A DNA stretch of 64,000 bases from Saccharum officinarum. Lineage: Eukaryota > Streptophyta > Magnoliopsida > Poales > Poaceae. The stretch covers positions 983,759 to 1,047,758 of the forward strand of contig CM036154.1 in NCBI GenBank assembly GCA_020631735.1, written 5' to 3'. Numbering within the stretch: the stretch's first letter is position 1; every line of letters begins with the position of its first letter. Below the pieces are notes generated by a model that was not told the origin of the DNA, did no database searches, and worked only from the letters and a program-made list of their open reading frames with translations. Both the position numbers and the translations under genes were made by a program. Below are positions 45,757 through 57,719 of this stretch, piece after piece.

Positions 45757-48700
45757 CTCAGGAGGTGTAGTACGTTTGTTTGCTGTTCTTGTTGCTTCTT
45801 CTCCCTCCTCTCTGTCTCTCCCAAGCTTTCCGTGGGACGCGAACGGGAACGAGGGAGCTAGCGGGGACTGAGCCGCAGGGGAGCGAGCGTGAGGACTGAG
45901 GAGTGCGGTGCGAGCTGAGCTGCCGGGGGCGGTCTCCCCTCGTGGGGTGGTGCGGTGCGGCCTGCGTCGTGGCTCGTGGCAGGCGCAGGCACGAGGGGAG
46001 CGAGTGTGAGCACTGATGTGATGACTCCGCGGTGACTCACGCACGCAGCGGCTACCACTGCCACTGCCACTGCCAGTCTGCCACTGCCACGCACATCCAA
46101 CGGCAACGGCCCCCGCGGCCGAGTCCGTCCGAGCAGTAAAATATTCCCACGGCCGAGCACAGCAGAGGTGCCCGCGTCAAACCACCCCGTCGCCTCGTCG
46201 TCGTCCTGCCCTCTCCACACCAGTTTTACGGCGGGCCGGGGGTACTGGGTAGAGCTCTGCATGCACAGCGCGCCTTGCTCCGGCCTCCGCGTAGGTGCCG
46301 AGTTATTACGGCCATAATTCCCACGCGGCCTCGCCTGTCGTGTCGTCCTCCCCGCGCCGTGCGGTACGTTCAACAAAAACACCCCGCACCACAGCACAGG
46401 CCGCAGCAGCGTCCGAACTCGCTCGCACACGCACGCCGGTTTACCAGTTTTGTTGTGTTTCTTGCGGGCGGCGCGGTGGTGAGTGCATGTTGCTGTTTTC
46501 AGAAGCACAGTCATACGCCTGCTGCATGCAGATGCAGGTGTCCGTCCTCCTGCCGTTTCTCCCAACTGCAGCTGCAAGGAAATGGAGATGGGTGCCTTTT
46601 GCCATGTTTGAATGCTTGATTGCATGTGGGCATGTGGCCATCTGCCAAGAAATGAAGAATATACGGTACAACCTATTGTTTTTATACGCACAATATACAC
46701 TGAAGAATTAGTTAACTACCGTTCAGTCATTATTCAGGCTAATCGGTCTATTAAACAAGTTAAATGTCGAATTAAACTGAACGAAACAATATACATAAGT
46801 GTAGCATATACACGGTGTTTGATAAAGCGGTGAACAATGCTAAATTTAGATTCTCAGGTCTAAAGTTTTAGTTGACTAAAATTTAGACCACTTTAACTTA
46901 TTTGTGTGGTCTAAAGTTTTATGAAATGGTCTAAACTTTTAGACCCCTGTTTAAAAGATCGAGAGCTAAAGTTGTCTAAAGTTTAATGACTAAACTTTAA
47001 TTTTCTTCACTTCTACTTGTACGCATGGGTCAGGTCATTTCTCATATGTGGTGGGGCTGTGGTTATTAGTTAAGAGCGGGGCCGGGAGGCGGAGGGCCCC
47101 ACACGCAGACCTGGACAGGGGAACCCGTGCAGCAAACGAGTGAGGTCGAGCTGAGCAGAGTGGCCAGGTCTTGCAAAAAGCAAGGCGAAAGTTGCAAGGA
47201 AAGGATCTGGGGAGCCTCCTCCTCGTGTTTCTTTCGGTCTCTCCCTTGTTTATTCCACAGATCCTGAGGGTGGAGGAGCCGTGGAGGTCCGGAGGAGATT
47301 GGATCCATGCATTGCAACCATCTCAGCAGCAAAGAATCAAACCGACCGACGGGGATATTACTATCATATTCCTTACGCATGAACGTTAGTTTAAAGACGA
47401 GGTCATGGATGTGCAGGGAACAAATTACTGCAGGCTTACTACGTAGTAAATTCGTGCTAACCCTGCAAGCACTGTGCAGGGATTTAAGATTTGGCAGGGC
47501 GGTGGTCAGCAGAGAATCAAGACGTTGGCTCCTGCAAAACTGCAAACGCCAATCCAGCCCTCTGTCTTTTCTCTGGCTTCTCGCTTCTTTCGGTGATGCA
47601 TGCATTATGAATGGAGGGAATCAGGATTATGCAAACGGAGTACTACTTTATTAGTGCTTTCCCCCACCCAACGTCTCTCTGAGCCTCTAATGTAATCAAC
47701 CTTTTCTTATTCATCATGGGCTCATGGGGGAGTGTTTTGTACGGGGCTCATGATGTAGTAATATAATAATAACAGCTGGGGGCCCTTTGCTTCACTTTTC
47801 CTTTTTTTTTCTGAACCCTTTTCTGGAAGCCCATATCAAATCAGGCTACAACAATGAGAAAAACAATGGCGGGTTCTTTATTCAACCATCGAGTTGTTAA
47901 CCCCTCCTCCGCCCAGTAAGGACTTGTTTGGATGCATATGTATCCACTTCAATCCATATGTGTTGAAGTGGATATACATGTGAATTGAGATGAATATATG
48001 TGCATCCAAACAAGACTCAAAAAGAGATATTACAGAATCTCTAGGACGGAGGTAGTAGAGTTTGATCTCCAGACATTTCATTTGAGTCCAGTTTTGCCTT
48101 TGGTGTGATGTTGCACATGTCAAGTCAACCAAGTGAGCGTCCATACGAATCAAGTGCTAGAGCGATCCAGAATTCACTAGCATAGAAAATTGAGTGATCG
48201 AGGAATTAAACCATGATGTACTTGTTTATTTTGCGCGATCTCCATGCGCATTGAACTATATACGTTGAATGCATGGAAGAAACCAATAAGGTGAAAAGAG
48301 TCAATGCATGTCTATTGACTCAACACGCGGTACCCATTGCTAACTAGGCAAGCCACATAGGAGCACCGGGTAGATTGAGCCCAGAAGAAAAGATCAGCGA
48401 CTAGATTAGTCATTGTGATAGTTGATGAAGGGCAAATTTGAGCCTCTAATGTAAGTTGGAGTATCAAGTCAGCTATCCCACCAAAACGAATATTGTTGTT
48501 CAAGGCAAAGCACTATTGTAAATGGACTCCAATTTGTCATGCAATGTAAGGCAAAGCTCCATTGTAAATGAAGTCCAGTTCGTCACGCACATGCTATCCG
48601 GCAGTCCGGCATTTTATGAAGTGTCTCCAGGTCCATAAACACATTACGTCTACATAAATAAACTTGCTAAAATGTGACATGTAGGTTCAAAATGTCCAAA

Positions 48701-49045
48701 ATGCGCTATGATTTTGACTTATTATTCGGTAGGAACAAGGCGACATATGCGATACCGCAAAATCAAGCAGCATACTGCATACTACTTCATAGATAATACA
48801 CGGGCCGCAACAAAAAGCAAGCTCGGCCAGTCATCCAAAACATCACAAAATGCTTGCGCATCCCCCCTCACCCTGTACAAAACTTCATCTGATTATTTAC
48901 AGCCGCATAGGGAACCCTAGCTGATAAAATGCTCTCATGTACAGCTGAAAAAACCAGCAGAGCTTACTAGCTGTGACAAGAAACAAACTAATGTACATGA
49001 TCTCTCCACTTATTTTGCAATTTAACTACACAGACGTGTGTACAC
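45757..49045. other. Intergenic upstream of NAT, downstream of CBP60
   Basis: Bases 45757-46500 are GC-rich NAT promoter DNA. Bases 46840-47000 hold short inverted words (CTAAAGTTTTAG, TTTAGACC/GGTCTAAA) and may be a MITE. Bases 47895-48055 contain Stowaway-like ends (CTCCTCCGCCCA ... GGACGGAGGTAG) around an inner inverted repeat CTTGTTTGGATGCA/TGCATCCAAACAAG (47929-48016), which looks like one MITE inside another. A direct repeat of about 45 bases (AAGGCAAAGC..TTGTAAATG) lies at 48500-48590. No gene is supported. Confidence 0.5.
47929..48016. mobile_element. Small MITE with CTTGTTTGGATGCA inverted termini
   Basis: About 88 bases with matched inverted ends (CTTGTTTGGATGCA at the left, TGCATCCAAACAAG at the right) and an inner inverted pair (TCCACTTCAA / TTGAAGTGGA). 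It is flanked by Stowaway-like DNA, so it appears nested. Superfamily not determined. Confidence 0.6.
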
Positions 49046-52000
49046 TTATTTCCCATGTTTCTTTCTCTTTGCAACAATTCTCTTGGTATAGAAAATCCAT
49101 CCTAGAACATAAGACAATGTTCTCCATCCTCTATATGCCGCCTTAGGCTTTGAGATGGTCGCAATGAAGCCTTTTAGTGCAGCTCCAAGATCTTGTGTGT
49201 CAAAGGATATGCTGGGATCTACACTGCTGTAATAGCTTTCACTGAATGGGGGATGGGCGGTGCAGTCATTGTATACCAAAGAGTTGGAGAACTTATCCAG
49301 TGACTGAGATTCTTGGGGTACTTCATGGCCCCCAACTGGGGGCAACACTGACTGAAATTGATTAGCATTGGTTTCTTCGGTCTCCAATACACAAGGGTCT
49401 AAAGCACTTGATGGCTCCATTGAGAAAATGTCAGGTGATGGTATGGTCGAATGGCTCAAACTAAATTCATCAGTAGAAACTTGCGTGGGAAACTGGTTAT
49501 ATTGATTTTCACGCAAAGATGGAGATCTCATATTGAATGGCTGTGAAGGGTTCTCCACAAGCGTTTCATTGTCACATGTAAAGACATCCTTCCAGTGTTC
49601 ATATGCTTGCTTCACTGCTGCACGTGCTTCAGCCTGAAAATAGCAAACGTGTAAAAACAGATGGTCCAGATCAGAAAGGGTGGAGGTATAGGGAAAATGG
49701 ATGAACTTGTTAAAAGGAAACTTAGAAAGCGATGCAACATGGTTACCTTCTCCTTTTCTGTAAGGTCATCAACAGAAACATATTTATCAGATATTAAACC
49801 TCTTACTTCTCCAACTACATTGAATACAACACCAGCTTTGTTTAGACTGTCAGGATAGTAGTGATGCACTTTGTCAGTTAGAACACATGTTTTTGCATGT
49901 TCCACAGTGGCCTCCCACATCTTTGCTGACATGCCACCACCTAATATCTGCATGATTTGGACATAAAGCAGGGTTAGTAATACACATCTTTGCTGAACTG
50001 CAACTACCATAGGCAACAATATGCAGAACATCAGAAGAACAACATGAGACAAGAAAAATACCTTTCGAAGCCTAGAAGCATCAAGATTTAATAAGGTGAG
50101 AAAATCTTTGACAGTGCAAATGCTCTCCCTATTCAAACGCTTGTGAAAAACACCTTCCTTGCCAATTTTCTCCAGGCGCCAGACTTCATCTTCAAGAAAT
50201 GGTGGGTGGTGCTTCTTGTACACTGGTCAATAGGAGATAATCAATTAAATTATATACCATTTTGGGCAATGGAGAAATAGCATGTCTCATCATTCAATTA
50301 GAGAGGTAGATCAGTAGGATATCAAAACCCTCACTTAAGGAAACATACTACAAAACTAAGTCTAGAGGGGGGAAATGAGACCAGCCTAGGAGGAACTAGG
50401 CGGTTCTTCATTAAGAAGAAAATAGCCACCCAAATTTGAGTTCAAGAGGATTCAAACCTTGGTGGTTGGGATACTAGATGCATGACCACACCTTCCACCC
50501 CAACTAGTCTTCCATAACTAAGTCTAGACTCTAGAGGACAACAAGGAGTTCATTTATAGTTTTCATCTAATTGTTGAATTAAGTGCCACTACGCCAAATC
50601 GTTCGTGAGCCTAGAATGAACCTAGCAGAGCAAGAAGCCAAGAAAGTAAAAGGATAGCTTGGGCATTGAAATTTTAAAAATCCAATCATAAACTCACATT
50701 CTCCTCGATGATCCTTAACCACAAATGATTCAGTTTTTGCTTCCCGTACTCTTACACCATTGAAACAACCATCCTCAGTTCTTGCACCCAGCTTGAACTT
50801 TCGGCTCCGTGTCCAGCTGGAGTTATCTGTGAAAGAAAGTTCCCCTACTGTTCCAATGCCATCAACAAGGGCAATGAATACATCCCCAGAAATCAAGGGC
50901 CTTTTGCCTTCTCTTTCTTTAACAATGTTATTGTTAAATTCCTGAGCTGTCCAGTCATCATCTTCTCCACTTTCAAAATCCCCTCCAGAACTACAATCTC
51001 AACCTTTATCTGGAACTCCTTGCCTGGTGCTACAATTTGTCTTGTCAAAGTGTCGACTAGAGCAATAGTTATACTTAAGGAGCCCTCTCCTTCAATCTTG
51101 GATCCAGTAAATATTGGAAGAGAAAGTCTAGTCATGAACTGCAGCTGCAAATTCTTTGACACACATGGAACATTGTCTGTGACACTTCTAATGAAAAATA
51201 AGAAATAAACTCATTAGAGATACAGGAACAATAACAAATCGTTGGTGGTTGTCAAAAGCAGTGTTAAAACTTCATACCTTGCCATCATAGAGGCATGATT
51301 TGCAAAAGCCGACTCAATTTCTTCTTTTACCTAGAAATGAATAAACTATCAAAACCGTTGGTAGCAGTAGATGGCTAAAACAAACAAATGGTGGTTCAAG
51401 GCGAACCTATGCTGTAGTCCACTGTAAAACTATCACTGAACTGGAATGGCTGGACACAGAATGAAAACAGGGACACGAAGCTTTATGTTGTAGGGTTGGA
51501 ATCATTCTGGACACAACCATGAGAGCAAGCCTATACAGCTATTAATACGATACAGATAAAAGCCTAGCATCTCAAGGAGTAGTTTGGGAGGTAAAGAAGA
51601 ACTTGCTGTTGTGATCTATATAGAAACCTAAAGCATGTTAATTCTTATCCAATGTGAGGTTTGTAGGGCTCCAATAAATTAAGTTGGAAATGGTTGGGCA
51701 ACTTAAGCATGTTTGCAACTTCTGAATTCGTCAACTGATTGAATGACCCAAAATCAAGACGAGAGTGTCATCAACAACAGATACAGATGGGATTGCAACA
51801 GTACTATGTATCGTCAATGCAACCAACAGAAGGAAAGATTAACAACCTAGAGGGCACACATCATACCAACTATTCAATCCTAAGAATTTTCATTCAACGC
51901 ACAGAAGCGAGAAATTGGCCACGTAGTAAACAAACAGTAATAAAAAAGACAAAAGGCGGTCTCACCACTCTCCTGATGAGGGGCTCGAGCGCAATTAAAA

Positions 52001-52285
52001 ACTTCTCGATGTTGGTGTTCCGCATCACCTCCGTGATCACACTGCAAGGGGAACAATCCAAGTCACCACGGCATCGAGTCAGAGAGCGCCGCGCACGAAT
52101 CGGCGCGACCCAATCGAGAGCGCGAGGGGAGGGCGAACTCACTCGCGAAGGGCGATCCTCTGCCGCTTCGGCTCGCCGGGCCGCTGGGGCAGGGAGGAGG
52201 ACGATGAGCTCCCACCGGCCTCGCCTCCTCCACCGCTGGCGCGCCGGGGCCCGTCGCCCTCATCCGGCTGCCTCTTCTGCGACAT
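49046..52285 (-). CDS. CBP60: Calmodulin-binding protein of the CBP60 family, seven exons
   Basis: Exons (minus): 52285-52143, 52041-51966, 51330-51278, 51187-50698, 50222-50062, 49947-49747, 49633-49046; about 570 residues. The start [13 protein letters not shown] is characteristic of the family. The Calmodulin_bind domain follows: [78 protein letters not shown], then [19 protein letters not shown] and [17 protein letters not shown]60 proteins are nuclear, Ca2+/calmodulin-responsive DNA-binding regulators of defence and salicylate synthesis; which subclass this is cannot be told. In exon 4 a four-C run (50980-50983) lacks one base needed to keep [15 protein letters not shown] in frame; everything after it is in one good frame. 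It is probably a consensus error. Confidence 0.9.
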
Positions 52286-53129
52286 CTCCGACAGCCACGC
52301 CACGCCTTGGCCTCGATCGATCGCCGCCGCTTGGTTCGATCGGCTCGCCCACACCGCGTCGCAACCGCGGCTTGACCTACCTCCGCGCCGTACAAGAGGC
52401 GCACCACGCGTTCGCTTCCATGGACACGTTTTTTTTTTTTCTTTCCCCTCTAGAAAATGACTGACCTGAGGCTGCGCTGGTGGGCCATCGGGGGCGGTCC
52501 GGCACAGGACAGGTCCACTCGGAGGCAGGCCGGCTTTCTTTAACAGCCTAGTCGTAGTAGTGGTTTACTTGATTGATCGATTCGAATATGGGCTCGTTTA
52601 GATGCAGCCCAAATTGCAAAAAAAACTAACATTTGGAATTTGGAATCTAAACACCCCGGTGCAAAAAATTTCGGCCTGCACGGTGCAAATTTGGCCCGGC
52701 CCAATGATTGCCTCGGCCTGCGTGCATCCCTATACCCTGACCCCGGCCCCGTGACCCCGTCCGCGCGGTCCTCAGTCCTCACCCATCCATTGTCCGGCGT
52801 CTCCCTCTCCCTCCCCAAACCCTACGCCGCTCGCGGCCGCCGCCGCTCTCCACATCCGCCGCCGCCGCTGTCAGTCTCCCCCGCCGGCGGTGAGTCCGCC
52901 CCTCCAGCCCACCCCGTCCCCGAGCCCCTCACCCTACGCCGCTGTCCTCCGCCGTCTCCCTCTCCCTCCCGAAACCCTAGGCCGATCTCGGCCCGCCGCC
53001 TGTCGCCATCTCCCCCGCCGCTCTCGGACTCCAGCTCCGCCGCTCACCCCTCCACCAGATCCAGCCCGGCCACGTCCAGATCGACCCTTCCTTTGTCCAG
53101 ATCCCGTGTCCTCGACCTCGTCGTCGGTG

Positions 53130-55395
53130 ATGGACGGGTACCACGGCGGCGCGAATGAAGACGGCTACCTCAACGACGCCTCCGGCTACGACGGCGACGA
53201 AACCAGGGACTTCCTGTCCCAGGCACCGGCGTACGCCGGATCCGGGGGCCCACCGGATTCCGCAACGACTCCGGCGACGTCTTCGGCTACGGCGTCGGCA
53301 GCAACGGGCCCTCCCTAAGCCACCTGGGGTTCAGTGACCTGGACCTCAACGCGACCCAATCGTGGCCGGACTTGGCTCGGTACCAGGAGATCCTCCAGTC
53401 GCCGGCGGAAGATGGCGGCAGTGGCAGCGCTCAGGGCCCCCCTCCCGTGCGCGTGCCATCCCGCGCCGGCAGGGGTTCCCTCGGCCTACGACCTCCTCGC
53501 CGCCGCGTGCCTCCCCTGGGGCCTCATGGTGATGAGGCAGGCGGCTCGGCTGGCGGTTCCAGGAGGGCCGGTGTTCGTCGCAGCCTAGTCCAGCCCGCCG
53601 CCGCCGACGAGGAAGTCCCTCCGACTAATGTCCCGGTACGTTATTACAGTTTATACTCTTACAGCTCTCATCTTCTACCTTATTTTCGGTAAGTACTGTG
53701 ATGTTGAGCTATGGAAAGGGCTGAATAATAGTTGGTTCACTGTTGAGCACTGCTAAGTATGGCCTACAATAAAATACTGTGATGTCTTAATAACATTCTT
53801 GTTACTTGCTAAGTATAGGTTTTAGAAAGGATGTATTCTTTTTAGATAGGATGTAGTATTTTGGAATACTGCTGGAAAGAAATACTGCTGGAATAGGTCT
53901 AACAACATACTGCTCCAATATGTTTTGCATAGTCTACAAACCATCATACCTTGCTAGGCTTGTGTGGCAGTGACTGGTGACGGTCATGATGACATGTGCC
54001 ATTCTGTTTCCTTAGCTTATCATTTCAGTGACCGTGTGCGAATTTTGTTTGTATTGGTCTAAGGAAACTGCTAGTAATATAAATCTTGTTTTCTATCAAA
54101 GTTGATCTTGTTTGGTCTATTGATATATATGTATCAAAGTTTATATTTTTAAATATATCTATTAATATATTCAATGTTTAGTCTATTGTCCTGGACCCTA
54201 TCTGATATGACACCATTTGGTCAGCAAGCATTTGGTCAGCAAGCAGGAGCACAGTCTTCATATAAAACTGCCTAGCCTTTGGTTCGATCATCTGCTTGCT
54301 ATGTAGTCCACTAATGATTGCTTGTAGGCAAACAACCTGTCATGCTTACAAATTCCTACATACCAGCATATCCAACAGAAAGCTGCAACTAACTCCATTG
54401 TTTACGTATGCCATGTGTTGTTGTTTCTTTATGCATCATTTCAGAATACCCTTAGCAGGGCCCAGTGGAGTCCTCAAAACACCAGGACTTTCTGTCAACT
54501 GTACGTTGACGAGATTGACAAGGGGAACTGCCCTAGGGGTCAGATGTCGAAGTGGGGTTGGAAAAATCTGACAGAGGGTTACTTCAAAGCGACAGAATTA
54601 GTTCATGACAACATCATATTTGGGAGTAGGGTCCGCCAGCTAAAGAAGGAATGGAATGACCTACGGAAGCTCTATCACAAGGAGACAGGCTTGGGACGCA
54701 ATGCAGATGGCTCCATAAGTGCTTCAGCTGAATGGTGGAGAACCAACGACAAGGTACAACCTAATTATGTTTTCTAATTATGTTGTGATTACCTATTTAT
54801 TTGTTCTACTCATGTCTTCTAAACATGTTGTTTTGTAATTGTTGTTTTGTAGGACAACAAGCTTAAGGGTCCACTGCCGGACTACATGGACCTTTTAGAG
54901 CGCATGTTCCTTGGCGTTGCAGTGACAGGGGAAACCGCTTATGCTCCTAGCCGCAGGAATGCACCAGTGCATGTGAGCAGTGATGATGACGAAGCCGTCC
55001 ATACCCCTCAGAGCACTGGAAGCAAGAGAAGCTACAGCAGCCTCAGCACCCGCAGCACTGCTGCTAGTCCCAGCAAGAGGGGCAGGAGTCCAGCTGTGAG
55101 GATGAACGACGGCATACACAACTTGACCGTGAGTCTGGACAACAGGACTGAAGCGCTGAAGGAGATTTGGCATGAGCGGAATCAAGCTGTAGAGAAGAAG
55201 AAGAATGACAAAATGGACACCATTGACCAAGTTATACAGCTGGCTAAAGAGGCAGGTGCAACAGAGGACAATGAGAGGCAGTGGATTGGTGTCCTCATGC
55301 TCACCCAAAACGAAGCTGCTATGAGAATGTTCATCAAGTCAGAAGCAAAAGGAAGGATGGCCATCATTAAGCACTATGCCGGGGTCGTTAACTAG
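53130..55395 (+). CDS. PIF/Harbinger ORF1, Myb/SANT-like DNA-binding protein
   Basis: Three exons: 53130-53635, 54445-54753 and 54853-55395, with GT-AG borders that keep phase. Exon 1 (MDGYHGGANEDGYLNDAS, later GFSDLDLNATQSWPDLARYQ) is low in complexity. Exon 2 holds the Myb/SANT-like domain (RAQWSPQNTRTFCQLYVDEI, SKWGWKNLTEGYFKATELV, RQLKKEWNDLRKLY, SASAEWWRTNDK). Exon 3 has a Ser-rich linker and a helical C-terminus (LTQNEAAMRMFIKSEAKGRM). In known elements ORF1 binds DNA and the transposase and brings it to the nucleus. A G run at 53244-53248 is one base short; adding one G keeps exon 1 open to the donor. Otherwise intact. Confidence 0.82.
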
Positions 55396-55668
55396 ACCCT
55401 CTTAATAATGCATTTGTCATGTGTTTGTATCCTGAACCTCGTGTACTAAGTCTGTGAATGCATGTTTGTTGAACTACGTCACTAATTTGTATGGTGTGTT
55501 CGGCAGCAACTAAGTGATTTGTGATGTTGGCTTGTGATGTCTGTATGTAGCCACTAATTTATGTTTGTGCATTCTGTGATGTTGGATTTGAGGTACTGTT
55601 GGCCTGTCTATTTTGATCCCTGGGAATTATAACTGATTTGTGTGCATTGTTTTCTGTCATGTGTGCAG

Positions 55669-56991
55669 GGTGCTGCTCAAACTGCTGCTCCGGTCTCTGC
55701 TGAGGATGACGATGACGATGATGATGAACAGTGGGAGGAGGACTTTTTCAGCTTATTCTTTGATGACATCGAAGAAGAAACTGCAATCGTATATGGTATG
55801 TCCCAGTATGCTATGCACATACAAAAGTACTACAATAGGGCAGACTATAGAGTGCCAAAGATGACTGGGCTAGACTGGGTAGAACAAAAACTAGCAAATA
55901 CAACTGCCTGTTACCACATGTTTAGAATGACCCCAGATATGTTCTATAGACTGCACAAGGTGTTGACTGAGGAGTATGGCCTCAGAGACACAAAAAAATC
56001 CACCTCAATTGAGGCTTTAGGTATGTTCCTTTGGATGGTTGGTGCTCCACAATCATATAGGCAAGCTGATGACAGATTTGAGAGGTCACTAGGCACAGTG
56101 CATAACATGTTCTATGGAGTGCTGGCCTGTCTTGTTGCACTTGGGGATGATATCATTAAACCTGTGGACCCAGAATTTAGTATAATGCATCCTAGGGTGA
56201 GGAACCGACGGTTCTATCCTGAATTCAAGAGGTGCATAGGAGCTATAGATGGCAGCCACTTCCCTGTTTTGGTGCCACAAGATAAGTTTGTGCAGCACTT
56301 GTGTCGCAAGGGCATCACAACTCAGAATGTGATGGCTGCTTGCGACTTTGACATGATTTTTACATTTCTCCTTGCGGGATGGCCGGGGTCTGCCCATGAC
56401 ACAAGAGTGTTCGAGGATGCAATGACAACATTCAAGGATGACTTCCCTCATCCACCTCAAGGTAGACAACGAGGGGGTAGTACATTTGACCTTTCTAATT
56501 GAAACATTTAACAATGACAGGAACTTGGTGGTGTAGGGATGTTTTACTTGGTGGATGCCGGCTACCCAAACCGTCCCGGGTACCTTGCTCCTTACAAGGG
56601 AACGAAGTACCATATTCAAGACTTTCAAAACGCCGGAGAACCTCGAGGTAAACAGGAGATATTCAATTATGCACACTCATCTCTTAGGAATGTGATTGAA
56701 AGGGCCTTTGGCGTCTTGAAGATGAAGTGGCGCATATTGTTGAGTATCCCTGCCTATCCGCCTGAAACACAAACCCAGATTATAGTTGCTTGTGTTGCTT
56801 TGCATAACTTCATAAGGTTGAGTAGACAATTTGATGTGGACTTCCAGCACCTAGATCATCATGTTAACTTTGTGCCGGCTGAAGCCTATCTTCAACAGCC
56901 AGAAACAGAGCCTGCCCCTGATAGCGCAGATCGTGACCAGATGAATGCCTTTCGTGACAGCATTGCGAATAGGCTGTTTCATAGATATTGA
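55669..56991 (+). CDS. PIF/Harbinger DDE transposase
   Basis: Two visible exons, 55669-56461 and 56537-56991, joined as PPQ-G-MFYLVDAGYPN. The first visible exon begins after a GTGTGCAG acceptor, so a short upstream exon with the start codon is likely; the first in-frame ATG is 55799. An acidic stretch (EDDDDDDDEQWEEDF) leads to MTGLDWVEQKL, FRMTPDMFYRLH and SIEALGMFLWMVG. The DDE_Tnp_4 catalytic core has Asp in CIGAIDGSHFPV, Asp in AGWPGSAHDTRVF and Glu in RNVIERAFGVLK. All three acidic residues are present and the frame is unbroken, so catalytic activity is possible. The C-terminus reads ALHNFIRL and DSIANRLFHRY. Confidence 0.88.
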
Positions 56992-57719
56992 GTCATGTGT
57001 ATGTTTGACAACTTGTGAGTTGTAAGTGTTTCATTGCGGCTTGGACTTGTAATAATGTTGCTTGAGGACTGTAATATTTGAGGACTGTAATTGTTTAATT
57101 GCGGCTTGGACTTGTAATAATGTTACTTGAGGACTGTAAAATGATTTTCGGATTGTATTTATATTTGAATGTTGTAATAATTTTGGGTGCCCCCTGCTTG
57201 GAGCAATGGAGGTCTTTATGGCTGGTAGCCCAAATTGCATGCATGTGCAGCCACGGAACCGCCTGGCAGCCAGCAGCCCTCTTAAAGCATGTACTAGTGC
57301 AAAATCTGTCTTGTAGTCCATTAATGCTTTGGAATGGTGAACAGTCGGCTGAAAAAATTTCAACCGCTTTGGATGTCTGATTTTGAACCACTTTGGCTGA
57401 AAAATTTTGGGTTCAAAAAACTTGCAATCTAAACAAGGTATGTTTGCTTTGCTCCGTTCAAGATTCAGCCACAATTCCTGACCTGTGACCAAGCTAAAAT
57501 AAGCTTGCAATCCATCAATCAAAACAAAAATCTATATAAACTTTGCAATCATGGAGTAACACGATATCGATGGATTGAACCTAGACAACCTGTAGCCTGT
57601 AGGCGTCGATGAAACCTACGCAATTATGAATTGGCGACTCGCAGGCAACTCTTTTTCACCGCAGTAATTACGGCCAAGAGTTCGATCAGATCGAGACTGG
57701 ACAAGTGCAGGAACAGTAA

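Larger units (their letters stand above)
52590..57438 (+). mobile_element. PIF/Harbinger DNA transposon with both genes
   Basis: It contains a Myb/SANT-type ORF1 (53130-55395) and a DDE transposase (about 55669-56991), both on the plus strand, the standard PIF/Harbinger pair. Candidate ends are GGGCTCGTTTAGATGC at 52590 and ATCTAAACAAGG ending at 57438, inverted with mismatches and flanked on both sides by TAT. This is not the usual TWA target, so the borders are tentative. The TTTAGATGC-type terminus is shared with Tourist-like MITEs of grasses. A 41-base unit (ATTGCGGCTTGGACTTGTAA..) is repeated at 57032 and 57100 in the 3' region. Confidence 0.75.

Noticed and set aside
46275..46711. Several overlapping open frames upstream of NAT
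   Set aside because: GC-rich promoter DNA with frames open on both strands, no motif, no splice logic.
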